The position numbers were made by a program, and so were the translations under genes. DNA of 64,000 nucleotides, from assembly GCF_000015725.1 (NCBI RefSeq), contig NC_008825.1, positions 2,108,001 to 2,172,000 on the forward strand, written 5' to 3'. This document shows positions 43,123 through 53,090 of this stretch, piece by piece; the first letter of the stretch is position 1, and the number at the start of each line of letters is the position of its first letter. The stretch is from Methylibium petroleiphilum PM1. GTDB taxonomy: Bacteria > Pseudomonadota > Gammaproteobacteria > Burkholderiales > Burkholderiaceae_C. The notes beneath the pieces are model-generated. The model had not been told where the DNA came from. It made no database searches and was given only the letters and a program-made list of their open reading frames with translations.

Positions 43123-43185
43123 AAGGGCTCCCTCGGCGGTTGAACGGCGCTGCCAAGTTGCAGGCGGACGCAGCCCCGCTGTCAC

Positions 43186-43800
43186 TCAGGGTGCCGACGC
43201 ACTCTCGACCGGCGGCAGCGGTGCAGCGGGCGGCTTGCGCGATGCGGCCCTCTGCGCCGCTGCCTCCTGACGCGCCTTGACCTGGCTCTGCCGGTTCTCG
43301 TATTCAGTGCGCGAGCGCTGCTCGTCGGCGCGCCGCTGGGCGGTGTCGAGAGGCCGCGCGGGCGCAGGCGTATGCGTTGCCGCGCGCGTCGGCGTACGGA
43401 TCGCCGCGCTGGCGGGTTCGAAGGGGATCAGCGGCGCCGATGCGCGCTCCTCGCGGTCACGCGCCTGGCGCGCCTGCTTCGCGTCGATGCGCTGCTGACG
43501 GGCCGCAGCCCGCCGCGTCCGCTCCGCGTCGTCAAGTGCCGCCTCGCGAGTGCTCAGGCGCTTCAGCGCGTCTCGGCGCTGCGTCTTGGCAGTGTCGACG
43601 CAAGCCGTCACGAGAAAACGCTGCGAGCATTCGCGCTCCTGCTCCGCAAAATCGCGCTCGACTTGCCGACGCTCGGCGGACAGGCGCTCTCGCTGTGCCT
43701 TGTCCGAATCCCCTGTCGCGCCCCGCGAAGGGAATGCCGCGCCAAACGTCGCCACGGCGACGGCGCAGGAGATCAGGCAGCCGGCGAGCTGTGCTCTCAT
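43186..43800 (-). CDS. Hypothetical secreted coiled-coil protein
   Basis: The 204-residue protein has a signal peptide (about 1-28, GCLISCAVAVATFGAAFPSRG), then a highly charged helical region. It contains two cysteines (ECSQRFLVTACVD, near 58-68) that could form a disulfide. The C-terminal half is Ala/Arg/Glu-rich (ARQARDREERASA) and ends with a Pro/Ala tail. I do not recognise a domain; similar small coiled-coil proteins follow zapE in Burkholderiales. ATG 43800 overlaps the zapE stop as TGATG. Confidence 0.8.
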   Translation of the reverse strand: MRAQLAGCLISCAVAVATFGAAFPSRGATGDSDKAQRERLSAERRQVERDFAEQERECSQRFLVTACVDTAKTQRRDALKRLSTREAALDDAERTRRAAARQQRIDAKQARQARDREERASAPLIPFEPASAAIRTPTRAATHTPAPARPLDTAQRRADEQRSRTEYENRQSQVKARQEAAAQRAASRKPPAAPLPPVESASAP

Positions 43801-44897
43801 CACGTCAAGCTCGTATCGACATCTCGCCGCGACAGCGCCAGAAACTCGGCCGACTGCATCTCGGTCAAGCGAGACACGGTGCGCGGAAATTCATGGGCCA
43901 GCGGCCCGTCGGTGTAGAGCTGTTCGGGAGGCACGGCGGCGGATATCACGAGTTTCACGCGCCGATCGTAGAGCACGTCGACCAGCCACGTGAAGCGCCG
44001 CGCCTCGGACGCCAGCCGGGGCGGCATCTCGGGCACGTCGGACAGCAGCACGGTATGGAACTGCGAGGCCAGTTCGAGGTAGTCGTTCTGCGAGCGCGGG
44101 CCGCCGCACAGGGTCTTGAAGTCGAACCACACCACCCCCCCGGCGCGCCGGCGCGCACGGATCGTCCGCTGCTCGATGTTCAGCACCGGATCCTCGTCCT
44201 TGGCCTCGGCGAGGCGCTCGAAGGTCTCGGTCAGCGCTCCGTCGGCCTCCGGTCCGAGCGGTGTGTGGTAGAGCGCCACGTCCTCCAGCGTGCGCTGGCG
44301 GTAGTCGACCCCGGCGTCGACATTGATCACCTCCAGCCTGTCCTTGAGCAGTTCGATCGCCGGCAGGATCCGGTCGCGATGCAGGCCATTGGGATAGAGC
44401 GCGTCGGGGTGGAAGTTGGACGTCGTGACGATGCTGACGCGGTTGGCAAACAGTGCCGCCAGCAGGCGGTGCAGGATCATCGCGTCGGTCACGTCGGCGA
44501 CGTGGAACTCGTCGAAGCAGATCAACCGGAAGCGCCGCGCGATGCGGCTGCCCAGTTCGTCCAGCGGGTCGGCCGTGCCCTTGAGCTCCTGCAATTCGCG
44601 ATGCACCTCGCGCATGAACTCGTGGAAGTGCAGCCGCGTCTTGCGCACCAGCGGCACCGACTGGAAGAAGCAGTCCATCAGGAAGCTCTTGCCGCGCCCG
44701 ACACCGCCGTACATGTAGACGCCGCGAGGAATCGGTGGCCGGCGCAGCAGCTTGCTCACCGCATTGCTGCGGCGTGCCTTGTAGTCGATCCACTCGTTCT
44801 CGCAGCGCTCCAGCGCGTCGAGCGCGCGCAACTGCGCCTCGTCGGCCCGGTAGCCGCGCTCGGAAAGCGTCTCACCGAACAGTTGGCGGACCGTCAT
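43800..44897 (-). CDS. zapE: Cell division protein ZapE (AFG1-like ATPase)
   Basis: The 365-residue AAA-type ATPase has Walker A GGVGRGKSFLMD (64-75) and Walker B RLICFDEFHVADVTDAMIL. In E. coli ZapE binds FtsZ and is needed under heat or low oxygen; the mitochondrial homologue AFG1 handles respiratory proteins. Its place directly downstream of lpdA (19 bp) is common in betaproteobacteria and suggests a link to respiration. Confidence 0.95.
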   Translation of the reverse strand: MTVRQLFGETLSERGYRADEAQLRALDALERCENEWIDYKARRSNAVSKLLRRPPIPRGVYMYGGVGRGKSFLMDCFFQSVPLVRKTRLHFHEFMREVHRELQELKGTADPLDELGSRIARRFRLICFDEFHVADVTDAMILHRLLAALFANRVSIVTTSNFHPDALYPNGLHRDRILPAIELLKDRLEVINVDAGVDYRQRTLEDVALYHTPLGPEADGALTETFERLAEAKDEDPVLNIEQRTIRARRRAGGVVWFDFKTLCGGPRSQNDYLELASQFHTVLLSDVPEMPPRLASEARRFTWLVDVLYDRRVKLVISAAVPPEQLYTDGPLAHEFPRTVSRLTEMQSAEFLALSRRDVDTSLT

Positions 44898-44916
44898 GGC
44901 TGTCGGCCCGCGCCGT

Positions 44917-46344
44917 TCAGAAATTCAGTGTGCGCTTGTCCACGGCCAGGGCGGCCTCCTTGGTCGCTTCCGACAGCGACGGGTGCGCGTGGCAGATGCG
45001 GGCAATGTCCTCGGCGCTGGCCTTGAACTCCATCGCCACCACCGCCTCAGCGATCAGTTCGCTGGCCATCGGTCCGACGATGTGCACGCCGAGGATCTCG
45101 TCGGTCGCAGCGTCCGCCAGGAACTTCACCATGCCGGTCGTGTCGCCGAGCGCACGCGCACGACCGTTGGCCAGGAACGGGAAGGTTCCGGCCTTGTAGG
45201 CGCGGCCCGCCGCCTTGAGCTGCTGCTCGGTCTGGCCGACCCAGGCGATCTCCGGACTGGTATAGATGACCCAGGGGATGGTGTTGAAGTTGACGTGTCC
45301 ATGCTGGCCGGCAATGCGCTCCGCGACCGCCACGCCCTCTTCTTCCGCCTTGTGGGCGAGCATCGGGCCGCGCACCACGTCGCCGATGGCCCACACCTTC
45401 GGCAGGTTGGTGCGGCAGTCGTCGTCGACCACGATCGCGCCGCGCTCGTCGAGCTTCAGTCCCACCGCCTCGGCGTTCAGGCCGGTGGTGTTGGGCACGC
45501 GGCCGATCGACACGATCAGCTTGTCGACTTCCAGCGTCTTGGCATCGCCCTTGGCGCTGGTGTAACTGACGCTGACGCCCTTCTTGTCCTTCTTGACTTC
45601 GCTGATCTTCACGCCCAGCTCGATCTTCAGGCGCTGCCTCATGAAGGCCTTCTGGGCTTCCTTGGCGATCTGTTCGTCGACCGCGCCCAGGAAGGTCGGC
45701 AGCGCTTCCAGCACCGTCACCTCGGCGCCCAGGCGGCGCCACACCGAGCCCATCTCGAGGCCGATCACGCCCGAGCCGATGACGCCCAGCTTCGCCGGCA
45801 CCGACGGGATGCGCAGCGCCCCGTCGTTGCTGAGGATGCTCTCCTCGTCGAACGGTGCACCCGGCAGCGCACGTGCACTCGAGCCGGTCGCGATGATGAT
45901 GTCCTTGCCGATCAGCGTGTCCTCGGTGGCGCCGCTGACCTTGATCTCGTAGCCGGCGTCACCGGCCTTCACGAACGAGCCGCGGCCGTGGAAGAAGCTG
46001 ACCTTGTTCTTCTTGAACAGATAGAGGATGCCGTCGTTGTTCTGCTTCACGACGGTGTCCTTGCGCCCCAGCATCTTCGCGACGTCGATGCTCAGATCCT
46101 TCAGTCCGATGCCGTGGTCGGCGAACGCATGGCCGGCGTGTTCGAAGTGCTCGCTCGACTGCAGCAGCGCCTTCGACGGGATGCAGCCCACGTTCGTGCA
46201 GGTGCCGCCCGGCGCTGGACCGCCCTTGTCGTTCTTCCACTCGTCGATGCAGGCGGTGTTGAAACCCAGCTGCGCCGCACGGATGGCAGCGATGTAGCCG
46301 CCCGGGCCGCCGCCGATGACGACGACGTCGAAAGTCTTGCTCAT
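44917..46344 (-). CDS. lpdA: Dihydrolipoyl dehydrogenase (E3 of 2-oxoglutarate dehydrogenase)
   Basis: Re-oxidises dihydrolipoamide with FAD and NAD+. The 475-residue protein has the FAD motif [20 protein letters not shown] (7-26), the redox disulfide Cys49/Cys54 in [13 protein letters not shown], the NAD motif [20 protein letters not shown] and the C-terminal catalytic His in [10 protein letters not shown]. It is separated from odhB by an SMR transporter gene, so E3 remains in the operon at a distance of 376 bp. Confidence 0.96.
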   Translation of the reverse strand: MSKTFDVVVIGGGPGGYIAAIRAAQLGFNTACIDEWKNDKGGPAPGGTCTNVGCIPSKALLQSSEHFEHAGHAFADHGIGLKDLSIDVAKMLGRKDTVVKQNNDGILYLFKKNKVSFFHGRGSFVKAGDAGYEIKVSGATEDTLIGKDIIIATGSSARALPGAPFDEESILSNDGALRIPSVPAKLGVIGSGVIGLEMGSVWRRLGAEVTVLEALPTFLGAVDEQIAKEAQKAFMRQRLKIELGVKISEVKKDKKGVSVSYTSAKGDAKTLEVDKLIVSIGRVPNTTGLNAEAVGLKLDERGAIVVDDDCRTNLPKVWAIGDVVRGPMLAHKAEEEGVAVAERIAGQHGHVNFNTIPWVIYTSPEIAWVGQTEQQLKAAGRAYKAGTFPFLANGRARALGDTTGMVKFLADAATDEILGVHIVGPMASELIAEAVVAMEFKASAEDIARICHAHPSLSEATKEAALAVDKRTLNF

Positions 46345-46371
46345 GAGAATGCTCCGAAAGGCTCGCCGCGT

Positions 46372-46689
46372 TCAGTGGGCGAGCTTGAGTGTGATGACGC
46401 CACCGACGATCAGTGCCACGCCGAGGTACCGCGCCAGCGACGCCGAGTCGCCGAAGAACAGCACCCCGATCAGGAAGGTGCCTGCGCCGCCGATGCCGGT
46501 CCAGACCGCGTAGGCCGTGCCGATGGGGATCTCGCGCTGGGCCAGCCACAGCAGCCAACCCGACAGCCCCATCGACAGCACGGCAGCGGCGATGCCCCAG
46601 ACCTTGTAGGCCGGTTGCTGCGACAGCTTGAAACCGACCGGCCAGCCGATCTCGAACAGGCCCGCCAGCGCGAGGTAGATCCAGGCCAT
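46372..46689 (-). CDS. SMR-family transporter, Gdx/SugE type (guanidinium exporter-like)
   Basis: The 105-residue protein has four membrane helices. The essential Glu13 is in ALAGLFEIGWPVGFKLS, and AVWTGIGGAGTFLIGVLFFG matches the Gdx (SugE) branch more than EmrE. Gdx proteins exchange guanidinium for protons as antiparallel dimers; substrate here is inferred. ATG 46689 used; a TTG three codons upstream is less likely. It lies 27 bp before lpdA and 31 bp after odhB, so it is inside the 2-oxoglutarate dehydrogenase operon. No ykkC-type riboswitch is visible in the small gap. Confidence 0.88.
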   Translation of the reverse strand: MAWIYLALAGLFEIGWPVGFKLSQQPAYKVWGIAAAVLSMGLSGWLLWLAQREIPIGTAYAVWTGIGGAGTFLIGVLFFGDSASLARYLGVALIVGGVITLKLAH

Positions 46690-46720
46690 GCTCGTCAATC
46701 GGGAACCGGTCTCGAGACGA

Positions 46721-48001
46721 TCAGATATCGAACAGCAGGCGCGCCGGGTCTTCCAGCGCTTCCTTCATCGCCACGAGGCCCAGAACCGCCTCGCGGCCGT
46801 CGATGATGCGGTGGTCGTAGGACATCGCCAGGTAGTTCATCGGCCGGATCACGATCTGGCCGTTCTCGACCACCGCGCGGTCCTTCGTCGCGTGCACGCC
46901 CAGGATGGCGCTCTGCGGCGGGTTGATGATCGGCGTGCTCAGCATCGAACCGAAGGTGCCACCGTTGGAGATGGAGAAGGTGCCGCCGGTCAGGTCCTCG
47001 AGCGACAGCTTGCCGTCGCGGGCCTTCTGGCCGAATTCGGCGATCTTCTTCTCGATGTCGGCGAAGCTCATCTGGTCGGCGTTGCGCAGGATCGGCACCA
47101 CCAGGCCGCGCGGCGAGCCCACCGCGATGCCGATGTCGAAGTAGCCGTGGTAGACGATGTCGTTGCCGTCCACGCTGGCGTTGATGACCGGGTAGCGCTT
47201 GAGCGCCGCGACCGCCGCCTTCACGAAGAAGCTCATGAAGCCGATCTTGACGCCGTGTTCCTTCTCGAACTTCTCCTGGAAACGCTTGCGCATCTCCATC
47301 ACCGGGGCCATGTTGACCTCGTTGAAGGTGGTCAGGATGGCGTTGGTCGCCTGCGACTGCAGCAGCCGCTCGGCCACGCGGGCCCGCAGGCGCGACATCG
47401 GCACGCGCTGCTCGGGGCGGTCGCCCAAGTTCAGCGCGGCCGGCACCGTGACGGCGGGCAGCGCCTTGGCGACGGATGGCGCGACCGGCACCGAGACGGC
47501 AGCCGCTGCCGGGGCAGCGACGGCGGGCGCCGCTGCCTTGGCGCCGGTCTGCAGCGCTGCCTGCACGTCGCCCTTGGTCACGCGACCATCCTTGCCGCTA
47601 CCGGCCACCTGGCCCGCACCCAGCTGGTTCTCGGCCAGCAGCTTCGCGGCCGCGGGCATCGCCACGTCGCCCTTCGCGCCGGCCGTATCGGACGCGGCGC
47701 CGGGCGCCGGCTTGACCTCGGGCACCGGCTTGACCTCGAGCGGGCTGACCGCTTCCTTGCCCTCGGTATCGATCTTCGCGATCACCTCGTCGCTGACGCA
47801 GCTCTCGCCGTCGTTCTTGACCAGTTGCGCCAGCACGCCGGCAGCCGGTGCCGGCACCTCGAGCACGACCTTGTCGGTCTCGATCTCGATCAGGATCTCA
47901 TCGATCGCCACGGCTTCGCCGGGCTTCTTCTTCCACTGCAGCAGCGTCGCTTCGGCAACGGACTCGCTCAGCTGGGGGACTTTGACTTCAATGATGGCCA
48001 T
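46721..48001 (-). CDS. odhB: Dihydrolipoyl succinyltransferase (E2 of 2-oxoglutarate dehydrogenase)
   Basis: Core subunit of the complex. The 426-residue protein has one lipoyl domain with Lys44 ([11 protein letters not shown]), a long Ala/Pro linker, and a peripheral-subunit-binding domain ([20 protein letters not shown]). The catalytic domain carries the active-site [20 protein letters not shown] 48001 fits [19 protein letters not shown]. Downstream of odhA by 113 bp. Confidence 0.97.
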   Translation of the reverse strand: MAIIEVKVPQLSESVAEATLLQWKKKPGEAVAIDEILIEIETDKVVLEVPAPAAGVLAQLVKNDGESCVSDEVIAKIDTEGKEAVSPLEVKPVPEVKPAPGAASDTAGAKGDVAMPAAAKLLAENQLGAGQVAGSGKDGRVTKGDVQAALQTGAKAAAPAVAAPAAAAVSVPVAPSVAKALPAVTVPAALNLGDRPEQRVPMSRLRARVAERLLQSQATNAILTTFNEVNMAPVMEMRKRFQEKFEKEHGVKIGFMSFFVKAAVAALKRYPVINASVDGNDIVYHGYFDIGIAVGSPRGLVVPILRNADQMSFADIEKKIAEFGQKARDGKLSLEDLTGGTFSISNGGTFGSMLSTPIINPPQSAILGVHATKDRAVVENGQIVIRPMNYLAMSYDHRIIDGREAVLGLVAMKEALEDPARLLFDI

Positions 48002-48114
48002 GGAATGCTTTCTTCGTTGTTTGGATGACGCATCGCGCGGATCCGGCAGCTCCGACCGGCGCAAGGGCCGGTCGAAGGCCGCGGTTCATCGCCGCGCACG
48101 CGTCCGCGATGACG

Positions 48115-50973
48115 TCACTTGGACAGGACGAATCCCTTGAGCTTGCCGTAGGCCTGGTCCAGCAGGGCCTTGAGCTGCTCCTGGTGCAGGTGCGCGTAGC
48201 CGACGGCTGGCGAGGCAGACGCCGGTCGGCCGGCGTAGCCGAGCTTCTGCCCCTCGAGCATGTTCTCGTGCACGTAGTGCTGCACGAAGAACCACGCGCC
48301 CTGGTTCTGCGGCTCGTCCTGGCACCACACCACGTCGGTCGCGTTCGGGTACTTCTTCAATTCGGTCGCGAAGGCCTTGTGCGGGAAGGGATAGAGCTGC
48401 TCCACGCGCAGGATCACCACGTCGGTGCTCTTCTTCTCGTCGCGACGCTTCACCAAGTCGTAGTAGACCTTGCCCGAGCACGCGATCACGCGCTTGACCT
48501 TGGCCGCGTCGATGTCGGCGTTCTGCTCGGGGATGACCGTGCGGAATTCGCCGCGGGTGAACTCCGACAGCGGCGACGCCGCGTCCTTGTTGCGCAGCAG
48601 CGACTTCGGCGTCATCACCACCAGCGGCTTGCGGAACATGCGCACCTGCTGGCGACGCAGCAGATGGAAGATCTGACTCGCCGAGGTCGGCTGGCAGACC
48701 TGCATGTTGTTGTCCGCCGCCAGCTGCATGAAGCGCTCGAGGCGCGCCGAGCTGTGCTCAGGTCCCTGCCCTTCGTAGCCGTGCGGCAGCAGCAGCGTGA
48801 GTCCGTTCGCGCGGCCCCACTTCACCTCGCCGGAGGCGATGAACTGGTCGATCACGACCTGCGCGCCGTTGACGAAGTCGCCGAACTGCGCTTCCCAGAT
48901 CGTCAGCGTGGTCGGGTCGGCCGAGGCGTAGCCGTACTCGAAGCCGAGCACCGCCTCTTCCGACAGGATGGAGTCGATCACGACGAACGGCGCCTGGCCG
49001 TCGGCCACGTGCTGCAGCGGCGTCCAAGTACCTTCGTCCCACTTCTCGCGGTTCTGGTCGTGCAGCACTGCATGGCGGTGGGTGAAGGTGCCGCGGCCGC
49101 AGTCCTCGCCGGACAGACGTACCGGATAGCCGCTCGCCACCAGCGAGGCGTAGGCGAGGTGCTCGCCCATGCCCCAGTCGACGTTGATCTCGCCGCGGCC
49201 CATCGCCGCGCGGTCGGCGAGCACCTTCTCGACCAGCGGATGGACCTTGAAGCCCTTCGGGATGGTCGTGATGCGCTCGGCCAGACGCTTGATCTCGGCC
49301 AGCGGCAGCGCGGTGTCGGCCGCGTCGGTCCACTTGCGGTTCAGGTAGGGCGTCCAGTCGACCGCGTACTTGCTCTTGTAGTTGGTCAGCACCGGGTCGA
49401 CCGTGTGCTTGCCGGCGTCCATCGCGGCACGGAAGGCCTTCACCATCGCGTCGGGCTCGTCGGGCTTCAGCGTGCCCTGGGCGACCAGCTTGTCGGCGTA
49501 CAGCTTGCGCGTGCCGGGGTGGGCCGCGATCTTCTTGTACATCAGCGGCTGGGTCAGCGACGGCGTGTCCTGCTCGTTGTGGCCCAGCTTGCGGAAGCAG
49601 ATGATGTCGACGACGACGTCCTTGTTGAACTCCTGCCGGTAGTCGAGCGCGAGCTGGGTGCACAGCACCACGGCCTCGGGATCGTCGCCGTTCACGTGCA
49701 GCACCGGCGCCTCGATCATCTTGACCACGTCGGTGCAATACAACGTGGAACGCGAGTCGCGCGGGTCGCTGGTGGTGAAGCCGATCTGGTTGTTGATGAC
49801 CAGGTGCACCGTGCCGCCGGTGTAGTAGCCACGCGTCTGCGCCAGCGCCAGCGTCTCCATCACCACGCCCTGCCCGGCGAAGGCCGCGTCACCGTGCACC
49901 AGCACCGGCAGCACCGTGTCGCCTTCCTTGTCGCCGCGTCGGTCGAGTCGCGCCTTGACGGAACCTTCCACCACCGGATTCACGATCTCCAGGTGCGAGG
50001 GGTTGAACGACAGGCTCAGGTGGACCGGGCCGCCCGGCGTGGTCACGTCGCTGGAGAAGCCCTGGTGGTACTTCACGTCACCCGCCGGCAGTTCTTCCTT
50101 GGCGGTGTGGTCGAACTCGGCGAACAGGTCCTTGGGCATCTTGCCCAGCGTGTTGACCAGCACGTTGAGGCGGCCACGGTGGGCCATGCCGATCACGATC
50201 TCCTGGACGCCGCGCTCGCCGCCGCGCTGCACCACCTCGTCCATCGAGGCGATGAAGCTCTCGCCGCCCTCGAGCGAGAAGCGCTTCTGGCCGACGTACT
50301 TGGTGTGCAGATAGCGCTCCAGGCCTTCGGAGGCGGTCAGCCGATCGAGGATGTGGGTCTTCTGCGCCGCGGAGAAGCTCGGCTTGGCCCGCACGCTTTC
50401 GAGCCGCTGCTGCCACCAGCGCTTCTCGACCGGCTCGGTGATGTGCATGAACTCGGCGCCGATGGAGCCACAGTAGGTCTCGCGCAGCGCCTGCAGGATC
50501 TCACGCAGCGTCTGCTGTTCGGCGGTGGTGAAGTAGGTGTTCGTAGCGCTGAACGTGATGTCCATGTCGGACTCGCTCAGGTCGTAGAACGCCGGCTCCA
50601 GTTCGGGAATCTTGGGGCGCTCGGTGCGCTTGAGCGGGTCGAGGTCGGCCCAGCGGGCGCCCAGCGTGCGGTAGGCCGCGATCAGCGACTGCACGTGCAC
50701 CTGCTTGCGCGCGACCGCCAGTTCGGCGGCGCTGGCCTTGACGGCGAAGGCGTTGGCCTTGGCGCGCTGCGCGAAGGATTCGACGACCGGCGCATGCGCC
50801 ACGTCGCGGGATTCGGAGCCGTCGGTGGCCGGTACGTGCTGAAGCGCGTCGAAGTAGGCGCGCCATTTCTCGGGGACCGAACCCGGGTTGTCGAGATAGG
50901 ACTCGTACAGTTCCTCGACGTAGGGCGCGTTGCCCCCGAACAGGTACGAGTTCGACCGGTACTGCTGCATCAT
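48115..50973 (-). CDS. odhA: 2-oxoglutarate dehydrogenase E1 component
   Basis: TPP-dependent decarboxylase of the TCA cycle. The 952-residue protein starts MMQQYRSNSYLFGGNAPYVE. It has the N-terminal helix motif, the TPP-binding GDAAFAGQGVVMETLALAQT, the active-site VIGMAHRGRLNVLVNTLGK, and SARLERFMQLAADNNMQV. Length agrees with the family (about 930-960). AGGTGAG lies 7-10 bases before the double ATG. It starts the odhA-odhB-SMR-lpdA-zapE operon. Confidence 0.98.
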   Translation of the reverse strand: MMQQYRSNSYLFGGNAPYVEELYESYLDNPGSVPEKWRAYFDALQHVPATDGSESRDVAHAPVVESFAQRAKANAFAVKASAAELAVARKQVHVQSLIAAYRTLGARWADLDPLKRTERPKIPELEPAFYDLSESDMDITFSATNTYFTTAEQQTLREILQALRETYCGSIGAEFMHITEPVEKRWWQQRLESVRAKPSFSAAQKTHILDRLTASEGLERYLHTKYVGQKRFSLEGGESFIASMDEVVQRGGERGVQEIVIGMAHRGRLNVLVNTLGKMPKDLFAEFDHTAKEELPAGDVKYHQGFSSDVTTPGGPVHLSLSFNPSHLEIVNPVVEGSVKARLDRRGDKEGDTVLPVLVHGDAAFAGQGVVMETLALAQTRGYYTGGTVHLVINNQIGFTTSDPRDSRSTLYCTDVVKMIEAPVLHVNGDDPEAVVLCTQLALDYRQEFNKDVVVDIICFRKLGHNEQDTPSLTQPLMYKKIAAHPGTRKLYADKLVAQGTLKPDEPDAMVKAFRAAMDAGKHTVDPVLTNYKSKYAVDWTPYLNRKWTDAADTALPLAEIKRLAERITTIPKGFKVHPLVEKVLADRAAMGRGEINVDWGMGEHLAYASLVASGYPVRLSGEDCGRGTFTHRHAVLHDQNREKWDEGTWTPLQHVADGQAPFVVIDSILSEEAVLGFEYGYASADPTTLTIWEAQFGDFVNGAQVVIDQFIASGEVKWGRANGLTLLLPHGYEGQGPEHSSARLERFMQLAADNNMQVCQPTSASQIFHLLRRQQVRMFRKPLVVMTPKSLLRNKDAASPLSEFTRGEFRTVIPEQNADIDAAKVKRVIACSGKVYYDLVKRRDEKKSTDVVILRVEQLYPFPHKAFATELKKYPNATDVVWCQDEPQNQGAWFFVQHYVHENMLEGQKLGYAGRPASASPAVGYAHLHQEQLKALLDQAYGKLKGFVLSK

Positions 50974-51222
50974 CTTCGCTCACCTTTCACCCTGGTATCC
51001 AGGACGTTGGCTGGTTGAAAAACCTTCCGCGACACGGCTGGACCGGTTGGCGGATTGCGACCCGCCTTTGCTTGTTCAACAGAACCAGAAAAGGGGACGG
51101 GAAGGACCAAATTTCGAGGTGCACTGTAGCACCGCGGCGGGGCGCTGTCCCGTGAACCGGCACCAGAACAGGCCGGAATCCGGCCGTTCATCGGCGTTTC
51201 ACGATCGTGCGGACGGCCTTCG
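50974..51222. promoter_or_regulatory. odhA upstream region
   Basis: The 249-bp gap between hslO and odhA should hold the operon promoter. TACAGT on the minus strand (51128-51123) is a possible -10 but no good -35 accompanies it. The stretch 51055-51120 is AT-richer than its surroundings. No terminator for hslO was found. Confidence 0.35.
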
Positions 51223-52188
51223 CTACTGCACGGCGCGCGAGGCCGGCGGCTGGTCGCGGGGCGCCGTGAAGACCTCGCCGCCGTCGACCGCATCGAAGTG
51301 GTACTGGGCGCCACAGAACTCGCAGCCCACCTCGGCCAGCCCGCGCTCGGCGATCAGGCCGTCGAACTCCTCGCGCCCCAGGCCGCGCAGCATGCGCGCC
51401 ACGCGCTCCCGCGAGCAGCTGCAGGCGAAGCGCGGCCCGTGCTCGCCGGTCAGCGGCTCGAAGCGGCGCACGGTCTCCTCCCAGAACAGCCGCCGCAGCA
51501 GGGTGTCGGCGTCCAGCGTCAGCAACTCCTCGCGCGTCAGCGTCGCACTGAGGTGGGCGATGCGGTTGTAGGCCTCGTTGAGGCCGATCTCGTCCTCGTT
51601 CCGCGCGCCGAGGTTGCCTTCGCCCTCGACCGGCAGGCGCTGGATCAGCAGGCCGGCGGCCACGTCGTCGTTCGCCGCCAGCACGAGCTTGGTGTCGAGC
51701 TGCTCCGACTGCAGCATGTAGTGCTCCAGCACCTCCGACAGCTGCTGCAGCGGCTCGCGCCGGTCACCATGCAGCGGCACCACGCCCTGATAGGGCTGCT
51801 GGCCCGGGTAGCGGTCCTTGGGGTCCAGCGTGATCGCGCAATGGCCGCGCCCGCCCACGTTGACCAGCGCCTCCAGCCGCGCGCCGGCCGGCACGTCGCC
51901 GACCACCGTGGCCGTGGCCCGCAGCGCCAGGTCGGGCTGCACCTCGGCCACCGCCAGCTTCACCGGCCCGTCGCCCGAGATCTGCAGCACCAGTGCGCCG
52001 TTGAACTTGATGCTGGCCTGCATCAGCACCCCGGCGGCCGCCATCTCGCCGAGCAGCGTGCGCACCGGCGCCGGATGCGCCCGCTCTGTCCCCCGGCGTG
52101 CCAGCAGTTCGGTCCACGCGCCGGTCAAACGCACCAGCATGCCGCGCACCGGCAGGCCCTCGAAGATGAATTTATGGAGTTCGCTCAT
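51223..52188 (-). CDS. hslO: Redox-regulated chaperone Hsp33
   Basis: Holdase activated by oxidation. The 321-residue protein carries the four zinc cysteines at the C-terminus as CSC in RFACSCSRERV and CEFC in EVGCEFCGAQYHF, the redox switch. The N-terminal part includes LPVRGMLVRLTGAWTELL. Slightly longer than E. coli Hsp33 (292), mainly at the C-terminus. It is followed on the same strand by odhA. Confidence 0.96.
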   Translation of the reverse strand: MSELHKFIFEGLPVRGMLVRLTGAWTELLARRGTERAHPAPVRTLLGEMAAAGVLMQASIKFNGALVLQISGDGPVKLAVAEVQPDLALRATATVVGDVPAGARLEALVNVGGRGHCAITLDPKDRYPGQQPYQGVVPLHGDRREPLQQLSEVLEHYMLQSEQLDTKLVLAANDDVAAGLLIQRLPVEGEGNLGARNEDEIGLNEAYNRIAHLSATLTREELLTLDADTLLRRLFWEETVRRFEPLTGEHGPRFACSCSRERVARMLRGLGREEFDGLIAERGLAEVGCEFCGAQYHFDAVDGGEVFTAPRDQPPASRAVQ

Positions 52189-52227
52189 GACTGCCCCTCG
52201 CCCGATGGATCCGGCTGCATATGGGGC

Positions 52228-52752
52228 TCAACCCACGCGCTTCAACGTGGCCTTGAAGCGCTGCCCGCGCTCCACATAGGTCTGGGTGCCGCGCCGCATG
52301 CGCGCGATGTCCTCCTCGCTCAGCGGCCGCACCGCCTTGGCAGGGCTGCCGAGGATCAGCATGCCGTCCTCGAACTCCTTGCCTTCGGTGACCAGCGCGC
52401 CGGCACCGACGAGGCAGTTGCGGCCGATCTTCGCGCGGTTGAGCACCACCGCCTGGATGCCGATCAGGGCGCCGTCGCCGACGGTGCAGCCGTGCAGCAT
52501 CGCCTGGTGCCCCACGGTGACGCCCTCGCCCACCACCAGCGGACAGCCCGGGTCGGTGTGCAGCACGCTGCCTTCCTGCACGTTGGAGTGGCGACCGATG
52601 ACGATGGGCTCGTTGTCGCCGCGCATCGTGACCTGCGACCACACGCTGGCGCCTTCGCCGATCTCCACGCTGCCGATCAGCTCGGCGCTCTCGGCCACAT
52701 AGGCCGTCGCGTGCACCTGCGGCACGCGATCATCGAGCTGGTACAGGGCCAT
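52228..52752 (-). CDS. Gamma-carbonic anhydrase family protein (YrdA-like)
   Basis: Left-handed beta-helix hexapeptide protein of 174 residues: SVWSQVTMRGDNEPIVIGRH, NVQEGSVLHTDPG, VTVGHQAMLHGCTVGDGALI. The three zinc histidines of the gamma-CA family are present in VLHTD, TVGHQAMLHG. Activity is often absent in YrdA/PaaY relatives, so catalysis is not certain. ATG 52752 gives the family start MALYQLDDRVPQV. Divergent from the DUF455 gene, 31 bp apart. Confidence 0.92.
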   Translation of the reverse strand: MALYQLDDRVPQVHATAYVAESAELIGSVEIGEGASVWSQVTMRGDNEPIVIGRHSNVQEGSVLHTDPGCPLVVGEGVTVGHQAMLHGCTVGDGALIGIQAVVLNRAKIGRNCLVGAGALVTEGKEFEDGMLILGSPAKAVRPLSEEDIARMRRGTQTYVERGQRFKATLKRVG

Positions 52753-53066
52753 GGGCAACTCCGGCAAAGCGATAATTTTACGGATGCATCCCGACCTGCC
52801 CTGCGCCGGCGAGCAAGCCCTTGAACTGCGAAGCCAAGCGCTGACGCTGCTGCAGGAATGCGATCCACTGGCCAAGGCTTCTGCGGCGCGCGCACTGCTG
52901 GCCCGGCGCGATGCGCTCGCGCTCGACACCACGGCCATGCTTCAGCCTGCAGGCCCGCTGCCCGGCCGGCCCGCACGGCCCCTGCTGCTGCCGGCGCTGC
53001 GCGTGCCGCAACGTTCGATGGCCAGTCCCGAGGGCCGGGCCTCGCTGCTGCACGCCATCGCCCACA

Positions 53067-53071
53067 TCGAG
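53067..53071. other. Left arm of the presumed attB palindrome
   Basis: TCGAG here and CTCGA at 53892-53896 become a spaced inverted repeat (21-bp gap centred near the ATCAA core) once the insert is removed. It is consistent with a serine-integrase attB, but such 5-mers are common in this GC-rich sequence. Confidence 0.3.
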
Positions 53072-53080
53072 TTCAACGCG

Positions 53081-53085
53081 ATCAA
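53081..53085 (+). repeat. Direct repeat ATCAA, left copy (core)
   Basis: ATCAA just left of the insert, repeated at 53880-53884. The flanking bases differ (G/G at left, C/C at right), so the shared core is exactly 5 bp. Either a target-site duplication or the shared core of attL and attR. Confidence 0.8.
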
Positions 53086-53090
53086 GTACG

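Noticed and set aside
46690-46720. Guanidine riboswitch before the SMR gene
   Set aside because: Only 31 bp separate odhB and the SMR gene, and no repeated ACGR-type mini-ykkC hairpins are present.
48025-51018. Very long plus-strand open frame (about 997 codons) opposite odhA
   Set aside because: Antisense shadow caused by high third-position G+C; the product is His/Arg/Val-rich with no family motifs, while the minus strand encodes a textbook OdhA.
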